Assembly: GCA_031422335.1 (NCBI GenBank)
Contig: JANOQW010000025.1
Coordinates: 1 to 64,000 of the forward strand
DNA from: Methylotenera_A sp031422335
GTDB lineage: Bacteria > Pseudomonadota > Gammaproteobacteria > Burkholderiales > Methylophilaceae
DNA: 64,000 bases
Direction of reading: 5' to 3'
Under the pieces are notes generated by a model. The model had not been told where the DNA came from and ran no database searches. It was given only the letters and a program-made list of their open reading frames with translations. Positions 1-8,641 of this stretch are shown piece by piece; the stretch's first letter is position 1, and each line of letters begins with the position of its first letter. The translations under genes were made by a program, and so were the position numbers.

Positions 1-1642
1 GAATAATCGCATCCATGCGCACGGGTTTCCAGTTTTCTAGCTGCAAATCTTTGACATCGCCTTCTAGTTTTCCCTCAATCGCACCAAAGTTAAAGGTGCG
101 GGTTAAATCGCCCAAATCAATATTGCGCATTTGCAGGTTGGCGTAGAGTTTGGGTGTTGTGCCCAAAGGGTCATCAATGCGTAAGCCTTCCATCGCTACG
201 CTGCCGTTAAACATATTAAATTGCATTTTGCCATCCATGTTGAGCTGCTTGCCCGCGTAGGTAATCAGCGGCACTTGGCCATCAATCTTGCCCTGCATCT
301 CTGGCCAGCCTAGGGTTTTGCTAAACGTGTTCATGCTAATGGGGTCTAGCTGCATTTTAACGTGCCAAATCCATTGCTGGCTTAGGTAGGCAGCAGATAA
401 ATCTTCAATCTTTATTGCGCCATCTAGCACCGGTAGTACCAAGCTGGGTGCGGTAAGCGAGTACCGATTCAGCTCTGCCTGCAAATTGGTTTTGCCTAGC
501 GGAATTTTTAGTACATGGCCGCCTGAATAAGCCAACGTAATGGTTTTAGCCACATCGTAATCCCAAGGAATATGCGCATTGATATCTTTTAAGCCAAATT
601 TTCCGTTTAGGTCTTCAATATTGGCGTCTTTTAAATTGAGCTCAAAGTTGATAGGTTGCAAGCCTTTTACCTCAAATTGCCAATCGGCACGGCCGCTTAC
701 TTTTAAATTACCAAAGGCAGATTTCTCGACCAGCGGTTTTAAAACCAAAGCATACAAACCTGCAAAATCGACATCTTTGGCGCTTACTTTTACATCTTTC
801 ACCTCTTGCGTTTTGGTATTTAGCTCGGCGGTAGCTGTCATATTGCCGATATCATTAATTTTTAAATTGGCTTGCTGAATGTTGAGCATCGGTTCAGAGT
901 AAGTACCGCTAATATTGAACTCGTTGCCCGCTTTGCCAAAATAAAATGGCTGCCAAAATAGCTCGCCTTCGGTCCAGCTAAACAGGCCTTTCCAGTGCCA
1001 CGTTTCTTTCTTGGCACTGTCTTTTTGAAGCTGTGCTGAGACTTTAATTTTACCTGTGAGTTTATCGCCCGCATGTAAGCCAGAGGCGTCACTAAAATTG
1101 GCATCAGTCAGGTTAATTTCAGTATCCACACCACGTGCTTGCGGCGTGATGATAATGTTAAACGGCACGCGTGTGCGCTCGGCTGTGAATAAGCCACCTG
1201 GGCATTCCCATACTTCTACCGTGGCTTTTTTAGGGATTAAACAATTAATTTGTAATGACGACCAGGCTTTATCAGCGGTTTGTTTAATATCTGAATAAAA
1301 AGTGATGGTTGGTTGTGCTGTTTTTTTGGCGTAATCTAAATAAATGGTCGAGTTTTGCGCTTCCACTTTATCCATCAAAATATGCTTGGCTTTTACCAAC
1401 ATCGTTGTGTTAGCTTTTAAATCGACCGTAATATGGGCGCTATCTAGCCGCGCTTTGCCGTATTCCAGCGTTTCAGCTTGCACAATGGCGATATCCGAAC
1501 CTGTTAAATCTAGTGCAATATTGGCTTTATTTAACACTGCATTTTCGTGGCTGATTTTATCGGCAGTAATGGTGATGCCAGTGAGCGCGTGTGCGCTCGA
1601 TGAAAGTGTCAAAAGACTAACAAAAATCGTGCGCAGCAACAT
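1..1642 (-). CDS. Large secreted AsmA/YdbH-like protein (N-terminal 547 residues, cut by window edge)
   Basis: The minus-strand frame is open from an ATG at 1642 to the window edge; the stop lies outside. It begins with a signal peptide (MLLRTIFVSLLTLSSSAHA), so the product is exported. The rest is long, low-complexity beta-strand-like sequence with recurring 'dG.v..l.l' units and no enzyme motif, which is what AsmA/TamB/YdbH-type lipid-transport-related proteins look like. The closing visible stretch (GKLEGDVKDLQLENWKPV) resembles the repeat units of the YdbH-like family. Two cysteines lie near residues 130-145. The ATG sits 2 bp after the cysM stop, so the two are probably co-transcribed and translationally coupled. 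The family assignment is by character only. A role in outer-membrane lipid transport is inference. Confidence 0.6.
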   Translation of the reverse strand, partial: MLLRTIFVSLLTLSSSAHALTGITITADKISHENAVLNKANIALDLTGSDIAIVQAETLEYGKARLDSAHITVDLKANTTMLVKAKHILMDKVEAQNSTIYLDYAKKTAQPTITFYSDIKQTADKAWSSLQINCLIPKKATVEVWECPGGLFTAERTRVPFNIIITPQARGVDTEINLTDANFSDASGLHAGDKLTGKIKVSAQLQKDSAKKETWHWKGLFSWTEGELFWQPFYFGKAGNEFNISGTYSEPMLNIQQANLKINDIGNMTATAELNTKTQEVKDVKVSAKDVDFAGLYALVLKPLVEKSAFGNLKVSGRADWQFEVKGLQPINFELNLKDANIEDLNGKFGLKDINAHIPWDYDVAKTITLAYSGGHVLKIPLGKTNLQAELNRYSLTAPSLVLPVLDGAIKIEDLSAAYLSQQWIWHVKMQLDPISMNTFSKTLGWPEMQGKIDGQVPLITYAGKQLNMDGKMQFNMFNGSVAMEGLRIDDPLGTTPKLYANLQMRNIDLGDLTRTFNFGAIEGKLEGDVKDLQLENWKPVRMDAII

Positions 1643-1644
1643 GC

Positions 1645-2535
1645 TTACGAAGGAAAAACTCCAGTGGAAAGATAACGGTCACCCCTGTCACATACGATAG
1701 AAACGATGACCGCATTTTCTAACTCTTTCGACAATTGCAAAGCTGTATAAAGCCCGCCACCACTCGAGATGCCCGCAAAAATACCTTCTTCAGTGGCCAG
1801 CTTTCGCGTCAAATTTTCAGCATTTTTTTGGCTCACATAACGCAGTTCATCCACGCGATTAGCATCAAAAATAGTCGGCATATATTCCACTGGCCATTTG
1901 CGAATACCCGGAATTTGCGCACCATCTTCGGGCTGGACACCGATAATCTTAATATTGGGATTTTTCTCTTTTAAGAATCTGGAAACGCCCATAATGGTGC
2001 CTGTGGTGCCCATGCTGGCGACAAAGTGCGTGATTTTTCCATTGGTATCGCGCCAAATTTCTGGCCCTGTCGTTTCGTAATGCGCCAGCGGATTATCCTG
2101 ATTGCCAAATTGGTCTAACACAATGCCTTCACCCTCGGCTTGCATTTTCATCGCCACGTCTCTGGCTAATTCCATGCTGCCATCTTTAGGTGTCAACACT
2201 AGCTCTGCGCCGTAGGCTTTCATACTTTGGCGGCGTTCTATCGATTGATTTTCTGGCATCACCAGCACCATTTTGTAGCCACGCATCGCCGCTACCATCG
2301 CCAACGCAATGCCAGTATTGCCAGAAGTCGCTTCAATCAGCGTGTCACCAGGCTTGATGTCGCCACGCGCTTCTGCCCTAGTAATCATTGAATAAGCGGG
2401 TCTATCTTTTACCGAACCCGCAGGGTTGTTACCTTCAAGCTTAAGCAAAATCGTGTTGCTGGGGTTTGGGTTTAAGCGCTGCAATTTAACCAGCGGCGTG
2501 TTACCTACAAAATCGTCTAAAGTTTTTATTTTCAT
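1645..2535 (-). CDS. cysM: Cysteine synthase B (O-acetylserine sulfhydrylase B)
   Basis: PLP enzyme that makes L-cysteine from O-acetylserine and sulfide or thiosulfate in the cytoplasm. The PLP lysine lies in NNPAGSVKDRP near residue 43, followed by the substrate loop EATSGNTGIALA and the phosphate-binding GTTGTIMG. The IIGVQPEDGAQIPGIRKW segment is typical of the CysM rather than the CysK branch. Its 296 residues match the usual ~300. The final motif CDRGDRYLSTGVF is complete. It precedes the AsmA-like gene with a 2 bp gap. Nothing is unusual. Confidence 0.95.
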   Translation of the reverse strand: MKIKTLDDFVGNTPLVKLQRLNPNPSNTILLKLEGNNPAGSVKDRPAYSMITRAEARGDIKPGDTLIEATSGNTGIALAMVAAMRGYKMVLVMPENQSIERRQSMKAYGAELVLTPKDGSMELARDVAMKMQAEGEGIVLDQFGNQDNPLAHYETTGPEIWRDTNGKITHFVASMGTTGTIMGVSRFLKEKNPNIKIIGVQPEDGAQIPGIRKWPVEYMPTIFDANRVDELRYVSQKNAENLTRKLATEEGIFAGISSGGGLYTALQLSKELENAVIVSIVCDRGDRYLSTGVFPS

Positions 2536-2579
2536 TTGTTAATTTGACCTAATAAATCGTAGCCCCTTATTATTTATTA

Positions 2580-2981
2580 TCATTTTGTTCCTGTTTGCAT
2601 TGGATGGCCGATACGAAGGCTCCAAATATTCCAAAATATATATGCAGAAAATAGTCCATAAATCCCACAAAAGAAAGTCCAAAGCAAAGCCATATTTAGA
2701 AATACTCCTCCAACGAGACCTATGAAAAGCCCTGCAAAAAGTGTTGTTCCCAACGTTATTTTCCAAAAATAGCGCATCAAAAATATAGCAGGCATACCGA
2801 TTAAAATCGCTAACATTTCTGCAAAATAATAAAAACCCATCACTGGAATAATTGCATCATGCATCGTTACTTCTGAGTCAGTTATGACCGCATAAATACC
2901 AATAAGAATGGCTGGCACAAGTGGCGCTAGAACAAACCCTAAAATTGCTGCAGCAAGCGGATGAACAACGGGCCTTTTCAT
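2580..2981 (-). CDS. Small multi-pass membrane protein, unknown function
   Basis: A 133-residue hydrophobic protein starting MKRPVVHPLAAAILG. Four probable membrane segments run from about residues 10-30, 45-65, 70-90 and 95-120. The frame stays open further upstream, but that extension would run through dsbB. I place the start at 2981 because the ATG overlaps the dsbB stop as TAATG, a common coupling arrangement. I do not recognise a family. Its position directly after dsbB suggests co-expression, but a role in disulfide chemistry is not shown because it lacks a CxxC pair. Confidence 0.6.
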   Translation of the reverse strand: MKRPVVHPLAAAILGFVLAPLVPAILIGIYAVITDSEVTMHDAIIPVMGFYYFAEMLAILIGMPAIFLMRYFWKITLGTTLFAGLFIGLVGGVFLNMALLWTFFCGIYGLFSAYIFWNIWSLRIGHPMQTGTK

Positions 2982-3484
2982 TAAAGCTCTCGACGGCTTA
3001 TAAAACCCAACCAAACTGCATAAACTGTAAAGCCAACAAAGCTTATCAACGCCAATTGCGGTAAAGTTAAGCCTAAAAATGTCCAATCAATCGCTGCACA
3101 ATCGCCAGTGCCTTTAAATATCAGCTTAAACATTTTTTCTAGCGGAAAATTATCAAACATATAATCAAAACCGACGCCGCAATCGGCAATCATGCTTTCT
3201 TTGTTGGCCTGTAGATACCAGTGGCGCATCGCCCAACCTGCACCACCCAACGCGGTAAGCACTTGTAAACCTGTGAATATTTTCTGCAACAAGCTAGCAG
3301 GTTTTATAAACGCTGCAATTAAAAATAACACGCCCAAGCCCATAAAAAACATGCGCTGGGTAATGCACAGCGGGCAAGGCTCTAGTTTATAAACGGTTTG
3401 AATCACCAAAGCCAATATGACGATGCCAAAACACGCGGCAAAGCCCATTAAATAGCCATTCTTACCTGTGAATAATTTTTGCAT
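2981..3484 (-). CDS. dsbB: Disulfide bond formation protein B
   Basis: Inner-membrane quinone reductase that reoxidises DsbA. The first redox pair is CPLC (Cys37/Cys40) after the first membrane helix; the second periplasmic pair is Cys102 (IADCGVG) and Cys129 (TGDCAAI). There are four membrane segments in 167 residues, the usual size. The stop overlaps the ATG of the small membrane protein downstream. No dsbA is in the window. Confidence 0.93.
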   Translation of the reverse strand: MQKLFTGKNGYLMGFAACFGIVILALVIQTVYKLEPCPLCITQRMFFMGLGVLFLIAAFIKPASLLQKIFTGLQVLTALGGAGWAMRHWYLQANKESMIADCGVGFDYMFDNFPLEKMFKLIFKGTGDCAAIDWTFLGLTLPQLALISFVGFTVYAVWLGFISRREL

Positions 3485-3532
3485 ACAAGTTCTCGTTTCT
3501 AATTTTTTAGATTGTAATGGATAATAAGCGCT

Positions 3533-4753
3533 ATGGCAGAATCTGACAGCTTTTCACCACAAAAAATTCTCAGTGTTTCGGAACTCAATCGTTTAGCGCG
3601 CGAGGTATTAGAGCAATCTTTTCCGCTATTTTGGGTTTCTGGCGAGGTTTCCAACTTTACTCGTGCCGCCAGCGGGCATTGGTATTTTTCGCTTAAAGAC
3701 AGCACCGCACAAGTGAAGTGTGTGATGTTTAAAGGCCGCAATAGTTATGTCGATTTTATGCCACGCGAGGGAGACAAAATCGAAGCGCGCTGCACGGTAA
3801 CGCTTTACGAAGCGCGTGGCGATTTTCAATTAACTGTAGAGTTTGTGCAAAAAGCGGGCTTGGGTGCTTTATTTGAGGCGTTTGAAAAGCTCAAAATTAA
3901 GCTAGCGCACGAAGGCTTATTTGATGCGGCTTTTAAAAAAGCCATTCCCGCACACCCTAAAACTATTGGCATAGTCACCTCAAAAGATGCCGCAGCTTTG
4001 CGCGACGTTTTAACGACGTTAAAACGTCGTAACCCTGCCATCAATATTATTATTTATCCGACGCCAGTGCAAGGTAAAGGCGCTGCCACGCAGATTGCAA
4101 AAGCCATTCATACCGCCAATAAACGTGCCGAAGTAGATACGCTGATTATTTGTCGCGGTGGCGGCAGCATGGAAGATTTATGGCAATTTAACGAAGAAAT
4201 TGTGGCGCGCGCAATTGACGAATGCACAATCCCCACCATCTCTGGCGTTGGTCACGAAACTGATTTTACCATTTGCGATTTTGTCGCCGATGTGCGCGCT
4301 GCCACGCCCACCGCAGCGGCTGAGCTAGCCAGCCAAGACAGGCAAATTGTAAAAGCACAATTAGCGAGCGTTTGGAGCAGGCTGGTAAGGCGCATGGATA
4401 TTGGCTTGCAGGGCAGCGCGCAAAGACTCGATTATTTAAGTAAGCGTTTAATCTCACCTTTGCAGCAAATTGAAAACAAAGCGAATCAATTGCGTCAACT
4501 GCAACACCGCATGCATATTGGCTTGCAGCGGCATCTACAAACCAACAATATGCGCTTACTGAATTTGCAAAATAGCTTGGCTCAACTTAACCCGCACAAT
4601 GTATTGGCGCGTGGTTATGCGCTGGTGCAAACGAGTGATGGCTTATTACTAAGCAATGCTGAAAAGCTAAAAGTTGATCAAAACGTGCGCATTACCTTTG
4701 CGCAAGGCAGCGCCGAAGCAGCCATTACGCACATCAAAAAATCAAATGAATAA
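3533..4753 (+). CDS. xseA: Exodeoxyribonuclease VII large subunit
   Basis: Large subunit of the single-strand exonuclease that trims DNA in mismatch repair and recombination. The N-terminal OB fold includes FWVSGEVSNFTRAASGHWYF. The catalytic core carries TSKDAAALRDVLTTLKRR, RGGGSMEDLWQFNEE and GVGHETDFTICDFVAD. The C-terminal part is a helical coiled-coil that binds the small subunit; xseB is not in this window. Within that coiled coil, residues near 287-295 (RMDIGLQGS) and 325-332 (RMHIGLQR) are encoded by DNA matching the dispersed repeat core described separately. Length 406, slightly under E. coli. The ATG start is preceded by a weak ribosome site. Confidence 0.95.
   Translation: MAESDSFSPQKILSVSELNRLAREVLEQSFPLFWVSGEVSNFTRAASGHWYFSLKDSTAQVKCVMFKGRNSYVDFMPREGDKIEARCTVTLYEARGDFQLTVEFVQKAGLGALFEAFEKLKIKLAHEGLFDAAFKKAIPAHPKTIGIVTSKDAAALRDVLTTLKRRNPAINIIIYPTPVQGKGAATQIAKAIHTANKRAEVDTLIICRGGGSMEDLWQFNEEIVARAIDECTIPTISGVGHETDFTICDFVADVRAATPTAAAELASQDRQIVKAQLASVWSRLVRRMDIGLQGSAQRLDYLSKRLISPLQQIENKANQLRQLQHRMHIGLQRHLQTNNMRLLNLQNSLAQLNPHNVLARGYALVQTSDGLLLSNAEKLKVDQNVRITFAQGSAEAAITHIKKSNE
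4390..4417 (-). repeat. Dispersed repeat core inside xseA (copy 1)
   Basis: Read on the minus strand this matches the left arm and core, CTGCAAGCC followed by AATATCCATGCG; it is one of five exact copies of the 14-base core CCAATATCCATGCG. The right arm is not conserved. In the xseA frame it encodes RMDIGLQG inside the coiled-coil region, with no obvious length change. Confidence 0.6.
4506..4535 (-). repeat. Dispersed repeat core inside xseA (copy 2)
   Basis: Minus-strand match to the left arm and core with one mismatch in the core (AATATGCATGCGG). It lies about 115 bp from copy 1 and encodes RMHIGLQR, so it could also reflect the internal heptad similarity of the XseA coiled coil. Confidence 0.45.
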
Positions 4754-4791
4754 AGCTTGTAATGATTGCCAGCCAACACTGACTAATCTAC

Positions 4792-6723
4792 ATGCAAAAT
4801 AAGTGGTATCACTCTATTCAAGTACAAATTGGGTTAGCTATCGCCCTTATTTTTGTGTTGCTCATCGGTACGCTGGGCTATACACTCAATGCGCTGCGCG
4901 CGCGCCAGCACGATTACATTATTTTAAATTTAACCGGCCAATTGCGCGTGCTTAGCCAAAGCATGGTGAATCAAGCCAAGCAATACAGCACGCAAGCGCC
5001 CGATAATTACGAAAAGTACAACCGTGATTTGCAGATTTATTGGCAAAGTTTGCAGCAACAAACGATGCAATACAACCAGATTATTTTATCGCTGGCCACA
5101 CGCCAATTAAGCAGTGATTTATTGGGTAAAACGCATACAGTTAACCACGAGGGCAAAATTTATTGTACCTTCAATGCGCAATCACGCAACCAATTGGCGC
5201 GTTCTAGCAGTGATTGGCAGCGCTTTGATATTGGTTTAAAGCGCAAAATTGGTAACAATTTAAACGAGCCACGTCTGACTTGGGCGGCGGAGTATATTTT
5301 GGCGCGCGGCGATAATTTAGTGGTGTCGTCCGAAAAACTTAGCGTGGCTTTTCAAAGCATGATGGAGCAAAAGCTTAGCCAAATTAGATTGTTTTTACAG
5401 ATATCGGCTGTACTAGGCGCAGCATTGTTACTAGGCATGCTGTGGCTGCTAAAACGCGGCATTATGCAGCCCATACAATCCACGCTGAAAGGTTTTGAGC
5501 AAGTGGCGCAAGGCGATTTTACGCACCCAATACCCATCAGTGGCAACAACGAAATTGCGCACATGGGTAACGCGTTCAATCAGCTGACCAATCGGCTAAA
5601 TGCCATGTTTAAGCTTACCAACCGCATCAATCAAGGCACCCAGCTCGATGAAGTATTGGCATTTGTGCATACCGAGTTTCAGCAATTTGTACCGCTAGAT
5701 TGGGTGGGCGTGCTATACGCCACACCAGATAATCAACGCTTGAGTTTAGAGCGCTACTTTTGCCCTAAAAATCAAGCTTTTACTGACAATACATTTGCCA
5801 TGCCAGCATCGCTGCAAGGCAATATCCATGTGCCTTACAGCGTACACTTTAACGATAATAACCTACCCACTACTGATTATTTAGAGCATGCACTTGCGCA
5901 CAACGGTTTGCAATCAGCCGTGTATTTGCCGCTGCAAACTGAAACTAATAGTAACGTCAATACAGCCAATGCTTACATGGTGTTTGCCAGCGCCAGCAAG
6001 GCTTACCAGCCAGAACATATTGAGTTTTTAAGCAATATTGCGGCGGTGATTTCGCATGTATTTGAAAAAACTGTGGTAATGGAAAACCTAGTGATTGCGG
6101 CCATTAAAGGCTTGGCTAAATTGGCCGAGAGCCGCGACCCAGAAACAGGCGATCACTTAACTAGAATGGCGCTTTACTCGGCAATTATCGCCGAGCAGCT
6201 TGGTCAAAACTCAGCTTATAGCGCCATGATTACGCCCGCCTATGTGCGTGATGTGTTTAACTTTGCCCCCATGCACGATATTGGCAAGGTGGGCATTGCT
6301 GACAGCATTTTGCTAAAGCCTGGTAAATTAGATGCCGCCGAACGCGCAGAAATGGAGCGCCACCCAACAATTGGTGCTGAAGTGTTACAGCTGGCTGAGG
6401 CGCAAGTGCAAGCGCATGGCCGCAGCATGTTTAAAATAGGCATTGAAATTGCTGCTGCTCACCACGAAAAATTTGATGGTAGCGGCTATCCGTTAGGCTT
6501 ATCAGGTCAAGCCATTCCACTCTCGGCACGTATTGTGGCAGCAGCCGATGTGTTTGACGCGCTAACCTCAAAACGTCCTTATAAAGAAGCGTGGCCAGTT
6601 GAACAAGCGTTAGATTATATATGTAGCAATGCAGGCAAGCATTTTGACCCAGAAGTGATTAGCGCGCTAGAACGCGCAATGCCACGTGTTTTAGAAATTT
6701 ACAATCGCTTAAAACACGTTTAA
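4792..6723 (+). CDS. Membrane HAMP-GAF-HD-GYP receptor, probable c-di-GMP phosphodiesterase
   Basis: 643 residues. A first membrane helix lies near 13-33, then a periplasmic part with the helical LTGQLRVLSQSM pattern of PilJ-type sensor domains, a second helix near 200-222, HAMP near 223-275 (PIQSTLKGFEQVAQGDF), a GAF-like domain near 285-435 and a C-terminal HD-GYP domain. The HD pair is His495-Asp496 (MHDIGK). The signature HHEKFDGSGYP spans 557-567 with GYP intact, and AADVFDALTSKRPYK follows, so an active cyclic-di-GMP hydrolase is likely. The ligand is unknown. It follows xseA by 38 bp but is functionally unrelated. Confidence 0.88.
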   Translation: MQNKWYHSIQVQIGLAIALIFVLLIGTLGYTLNALRARQHDYIILNLTGQLRVLSQSMVNQAKQYSTQAPDNYEKYNRDLQIYWQSLQQQTMQYNQIILSLATRQLSSDLLGKTHTVNHEGKIYCTFNAQSRNQLARSSSDWQRFDIGLKRKIGNNLNEPRLTWAAEYILARGDNLVVSSEKLSVAFQSMMEQKLSQIRLFLQISAVLGAALLLGMLWLLKRGIMQPIQSTLKGFEQVAQGDFTHPIPISGNNEIAHMGNAFNQLTNRLNAMFKLTNRINQGTQLDEVLAFVHTEFQQFVPLDWVGVLYATPDNQRLSLERYFCPKNQAFTDNTFAMPASLQGNIHVPYSVHFNDNNLPTTDYLEHALAHNGLQSAVYLPLQTETNSNVNTANAYMVFASASKAYQPEHIEFLSNIAAVISHVFEKTVVMENLVIAAIKGLAKLAESRDPETGDHLTRMALYSAIIAEQLGQNSAYSAMITPAYVRDVFNFAPMHDIGKVGIADSILLKPGKLDAAERAEMERHPTIGAEVLQLAEAQVQAHGRSMFKIGIEIAAAHHEKFDGSGYPLGLSGQAIPLSARIVAAADVFDALTSKRPYKEAWPVEQALDYICSNAGKHFDPEVISALERAMPRVLEIYNRLKHV

Positions 6724-6746
6724 ATCTAGTTGGTTGCAGAAGAACC

Positions 6747-7658
6747 CTAAACCGAAAATATTTTAGTTGTTGCCTGCACAATTGCCATCACTGCGGGGTG
6801 CGTTAAACGGCGCTCGGTGGTTATGGCGTAAAGCTGCTCTGTCACCTTATCAATTTGACCCACTTGCTGCACTTGATACTGGCTGCATACATAACTGGCA
6901 ATGGCGGCAGAGGCAGCAAAAAAACCTGCGCCTGCTTGGCCGAAGGATTTTAGTAAGGCGCCATCGTCAAACTCACCCACCACGCGTGGGTAGATTTTTT
7001 TGCTTTCAAACCAATCAATGAGTTTTTTCTGAAAAGTAAAATCTTCACCTGGCAATAAAAAAGGTGCGCCATTTAAATTAAATGGAAATTGCAAGTTTTC
7101 ACGCTGGGCATAGGTTTCTGCCAAACTTTTACTGGCAAAAATTGCCAACTTACTCTCGCCCAATAAATGATTATGCGCACGCACATGCACGCTGGTGGGC
7201 ATCGGCCTATCCGCAATCACCAAATCTAAATGGTTGACTGACATTTCTGACAGCAAACCTGCCAATTTACCTTCGCGACAAATCAAGCGGATTGGCTCAT
7301 CCAAATGCAACACAGGCTCGATAATTTTATAAGCGATGGATTTAGCCACCGAATCTGATATGCCAATGCGAAATGGCGTACTTTTTTTAACTTGTTGATG
7401 ATGCGTTACTTCTAGCAGCTCACTACCCAAGGCAAATATTTCATCGGCATAGCTAAAAATGCGCCGCCCCATATCAGTTAACACCAAACCGCGCCCAGAT
7501 TTTTTAAGCAATTGCACGCCTAAATTATTTTCTAACTCGCCCAGTTGCCCACTAATTGATTGTGGCGAGCAATATAACTGCTCGCTGGCACGCGCAATGC
7601 TGCCAGTTTTTGCCACCATCCAAAAATAACGCAGATGCTTATAGTTTAAGTTATCCAT
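6747..7658 (-). CDS. LysR-family transcriptional regulator, NhaR-like
   Basis: The winged helix-turn-helix is at residues 4-64 (LNYKHLRYFWMVAKTGS, then SPQSISGQLGELENNLG), close to the NhaR subgroup in wording (NYxHLxYFW). It is followed by the periplasmic-binding-protein-like effector domain. I chose the ATG at 7658 because AGGAG stands 6 bp in front; the preceding ATG at 7661 is too close and one at 7685 lies before the ribosome site. A perfect 8 bp inverted repeat upstream fits autoregulation. No Na+/H+ antiporter adjoins it, so the target is unknown. It converges with the HD-GYP gene. Confidence 0.85.
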   Translation of the reverse strand: MDNLNYKHLRYFWMVAKTGSIARASEQLYCSPQSISGQLGELENNLGVQLLKKSGRGLVLTDMGRRIFSYADEIFALGSELLEVTHHQQVKKSTPFRIGISDSVAKSIAYKIIEPVLHLDEPIRLICREGKLAGLLSEMSVNHLDLVIADRPMPTSVHVRAHNHLLGESKLAIFASKSLAETYAQRENLQFPFNLNGAPFLLPGEDFTFQKKLIDWFESKKIYPRVVGEFDDGALLKSFGQAGAGFFAASAAIASYVCSQYQVQQVGQIDKVTEQLYAITTERRLTHPAVMAIVQATTKIFSV

Positions 7659-7674
7659 CATTAGCTCCTTAAAA

Positions 7675-7699
7675 AATACATCCATATTTTAGATGTATT
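7675..7699. promoter_or_regulatory. Candidate LysR operator (ATC-N9-GAT palindrome)
   Basis: AATACATC at 7675-7682 and its exact complement GATGTATT at 7692-7699 flank a 9 bp AT-rich centre. The ATC-N9-GAT layout is the classic LysR-type recognition form. It lies 17 bp upstream of the regulator start and in the divergent gap to the small secreted gene at 7855. Confidence 0.6.
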
Positions 7700-7854
7700 A
7701 TTCATTATAAAACTGTTTGTTGGAAGTATTATTTAGGCGTAAAGTAATTTCATTGCAGTAACACAAGGAGCAAAAAATGATTTTTAGACCGCACGAATGT
7801 TAAGTATTTAGATATGAAACTAAGTCTATTTTTTGATAAAACAAGGAGTTTGAT

Positions 7855-8193
7855 ATGAAATTACCACGTTTAATTGCAACACATTTTGGCTTAGCCGCTG
7901 TTTTATTGATTAGCCCAATGGCAGCAATTGCCAAAGTTAACTTAGCTGACGCCAAAAACGAACTCATCGATAAGCAACAAAAGATGACCCAAGAAGAAAT
8001 GGATGCAGCTAAAAAAGCAGCGCCTGTTAATGATCTGCGACCTGCTGCAACCACGACTCAAAGCAAACATTCGACTGAATCGCCTAAAGGCGACATGATT
8101 AAAAAGAACGAAAAAGCGGTAGATAAAGCCACCGATGCTGCTGAGGCTGCTAAGCCAGCGGTAGAAAATAGACCAGCAGTAACTACTGATTAG
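7855..8193 (+). CDS. Small secreted Ala/Lys-rich protein, unknown function
   Basis: 112 residues. A signal peptide ends near AIAKV at residue 25. The mature part is charged, Ala/Lys-rich and probably disordered or helical (KKAAPVNDLRPAATTT; KAVDKATDAAEAAKPAVE). A clear ribosome site, AAGGAG, sits 7 bp before the ATG and a strong terminator follows, so it looks like a single well-expressed gene. I do not recognise a family. It may be controlled by the divergently oriented LysR regulator, from which a palindromic operator separates it. Confidence 0.7.
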   Translation: MKLPRLIATHFGLAAVLLISPMAAIAKVNLADAKNELIDKQQKMTQEEMDAAKKAAPVNDLRPAATTTQSKHSTESPKGDMIKKNEKAVDKATDAAEAAKPAVENRPAVTTD

Positions 8194-8216
8194 AAATAGA
8201 GGTTGGTCAAAACTAG

Positions 8217-8240
8217 CTGGGCTTTTTTAAGCCCAGTTTT
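8217..8240 (+). terminator. Rho-independent terminator after the small secreted gene
   Basis: CTGGGCTT and AAGCCCAG form an 8 bp stem around TTTT and are followed by TTTT. Confidence 0.85.
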
Positions 8241-8300
8241 ATGTGTTAAAGCAATATCTATCAATGACAAATATAAACTAAATGACAGGGGGTGGAACGC

Positions 8301-8639
8301 ATGCAACTCAACATACAAACCACAGGATTTTCTCTTACCGATAGCTTGAAAAGCTACACCACTCAGCACATGCAGTTTGCGCTTAACCGTAATGACACTT
8401 TAATTATGCAAGCGCATGTTTGGTTGGCAGATATTAATGGCCCGCGTGGCGGTATCGATAAACGCTGCCAAATTGAGCTAAAACTAGCAGGTCAAAACAA
8501 CATTGTCATAGAAGATGTAGAAACTGATTTATATGTAGCGATTGACCGCGCTTGCGGCCGCTGTATGCGCACTTTGGCAAGACGTATAGAAAGAGCGCGA
8601 CAATTTTCTAACCAAGTTTTACCAACAACTAAAGATTAA
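8301..8639 (+). CDS. HPF/RaiA-like ribosome-associated protein
   Basis: 112 residues, starting MQLNIQTTGFSLTDSLK, with the beta-alpha-beta-beta-beta-alpha pattern of the sigma-54-modulation/ribosome hibernation family (GPRGGIDKRCQIELKL; VIEDVETDLYVAIDRA). A basic C-terminal helix (RTLARRIERARQ) would contact rRNA. The ATG at 8301 is preferred over a GTG at 8292 because the purine stretch AGGGGGTGG then sits at normal spacing. It is the short form without the dimerisation tail. It directly precedes yqhA. Family assignment is good; the exact hibernation role is inferred. Confidence 0.75.
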   Translation: MQLNIQTTGFSLTDSLKSYTTQHMQFALNRNDTLIMQAHVWLADINGPRGGIDKRCQIELKLAGQNNIVIEDVETDLYVAIDRACGRCMRTLARRIERARQFSNQVLPTTKD

Positions 8640-8641
8640 AT

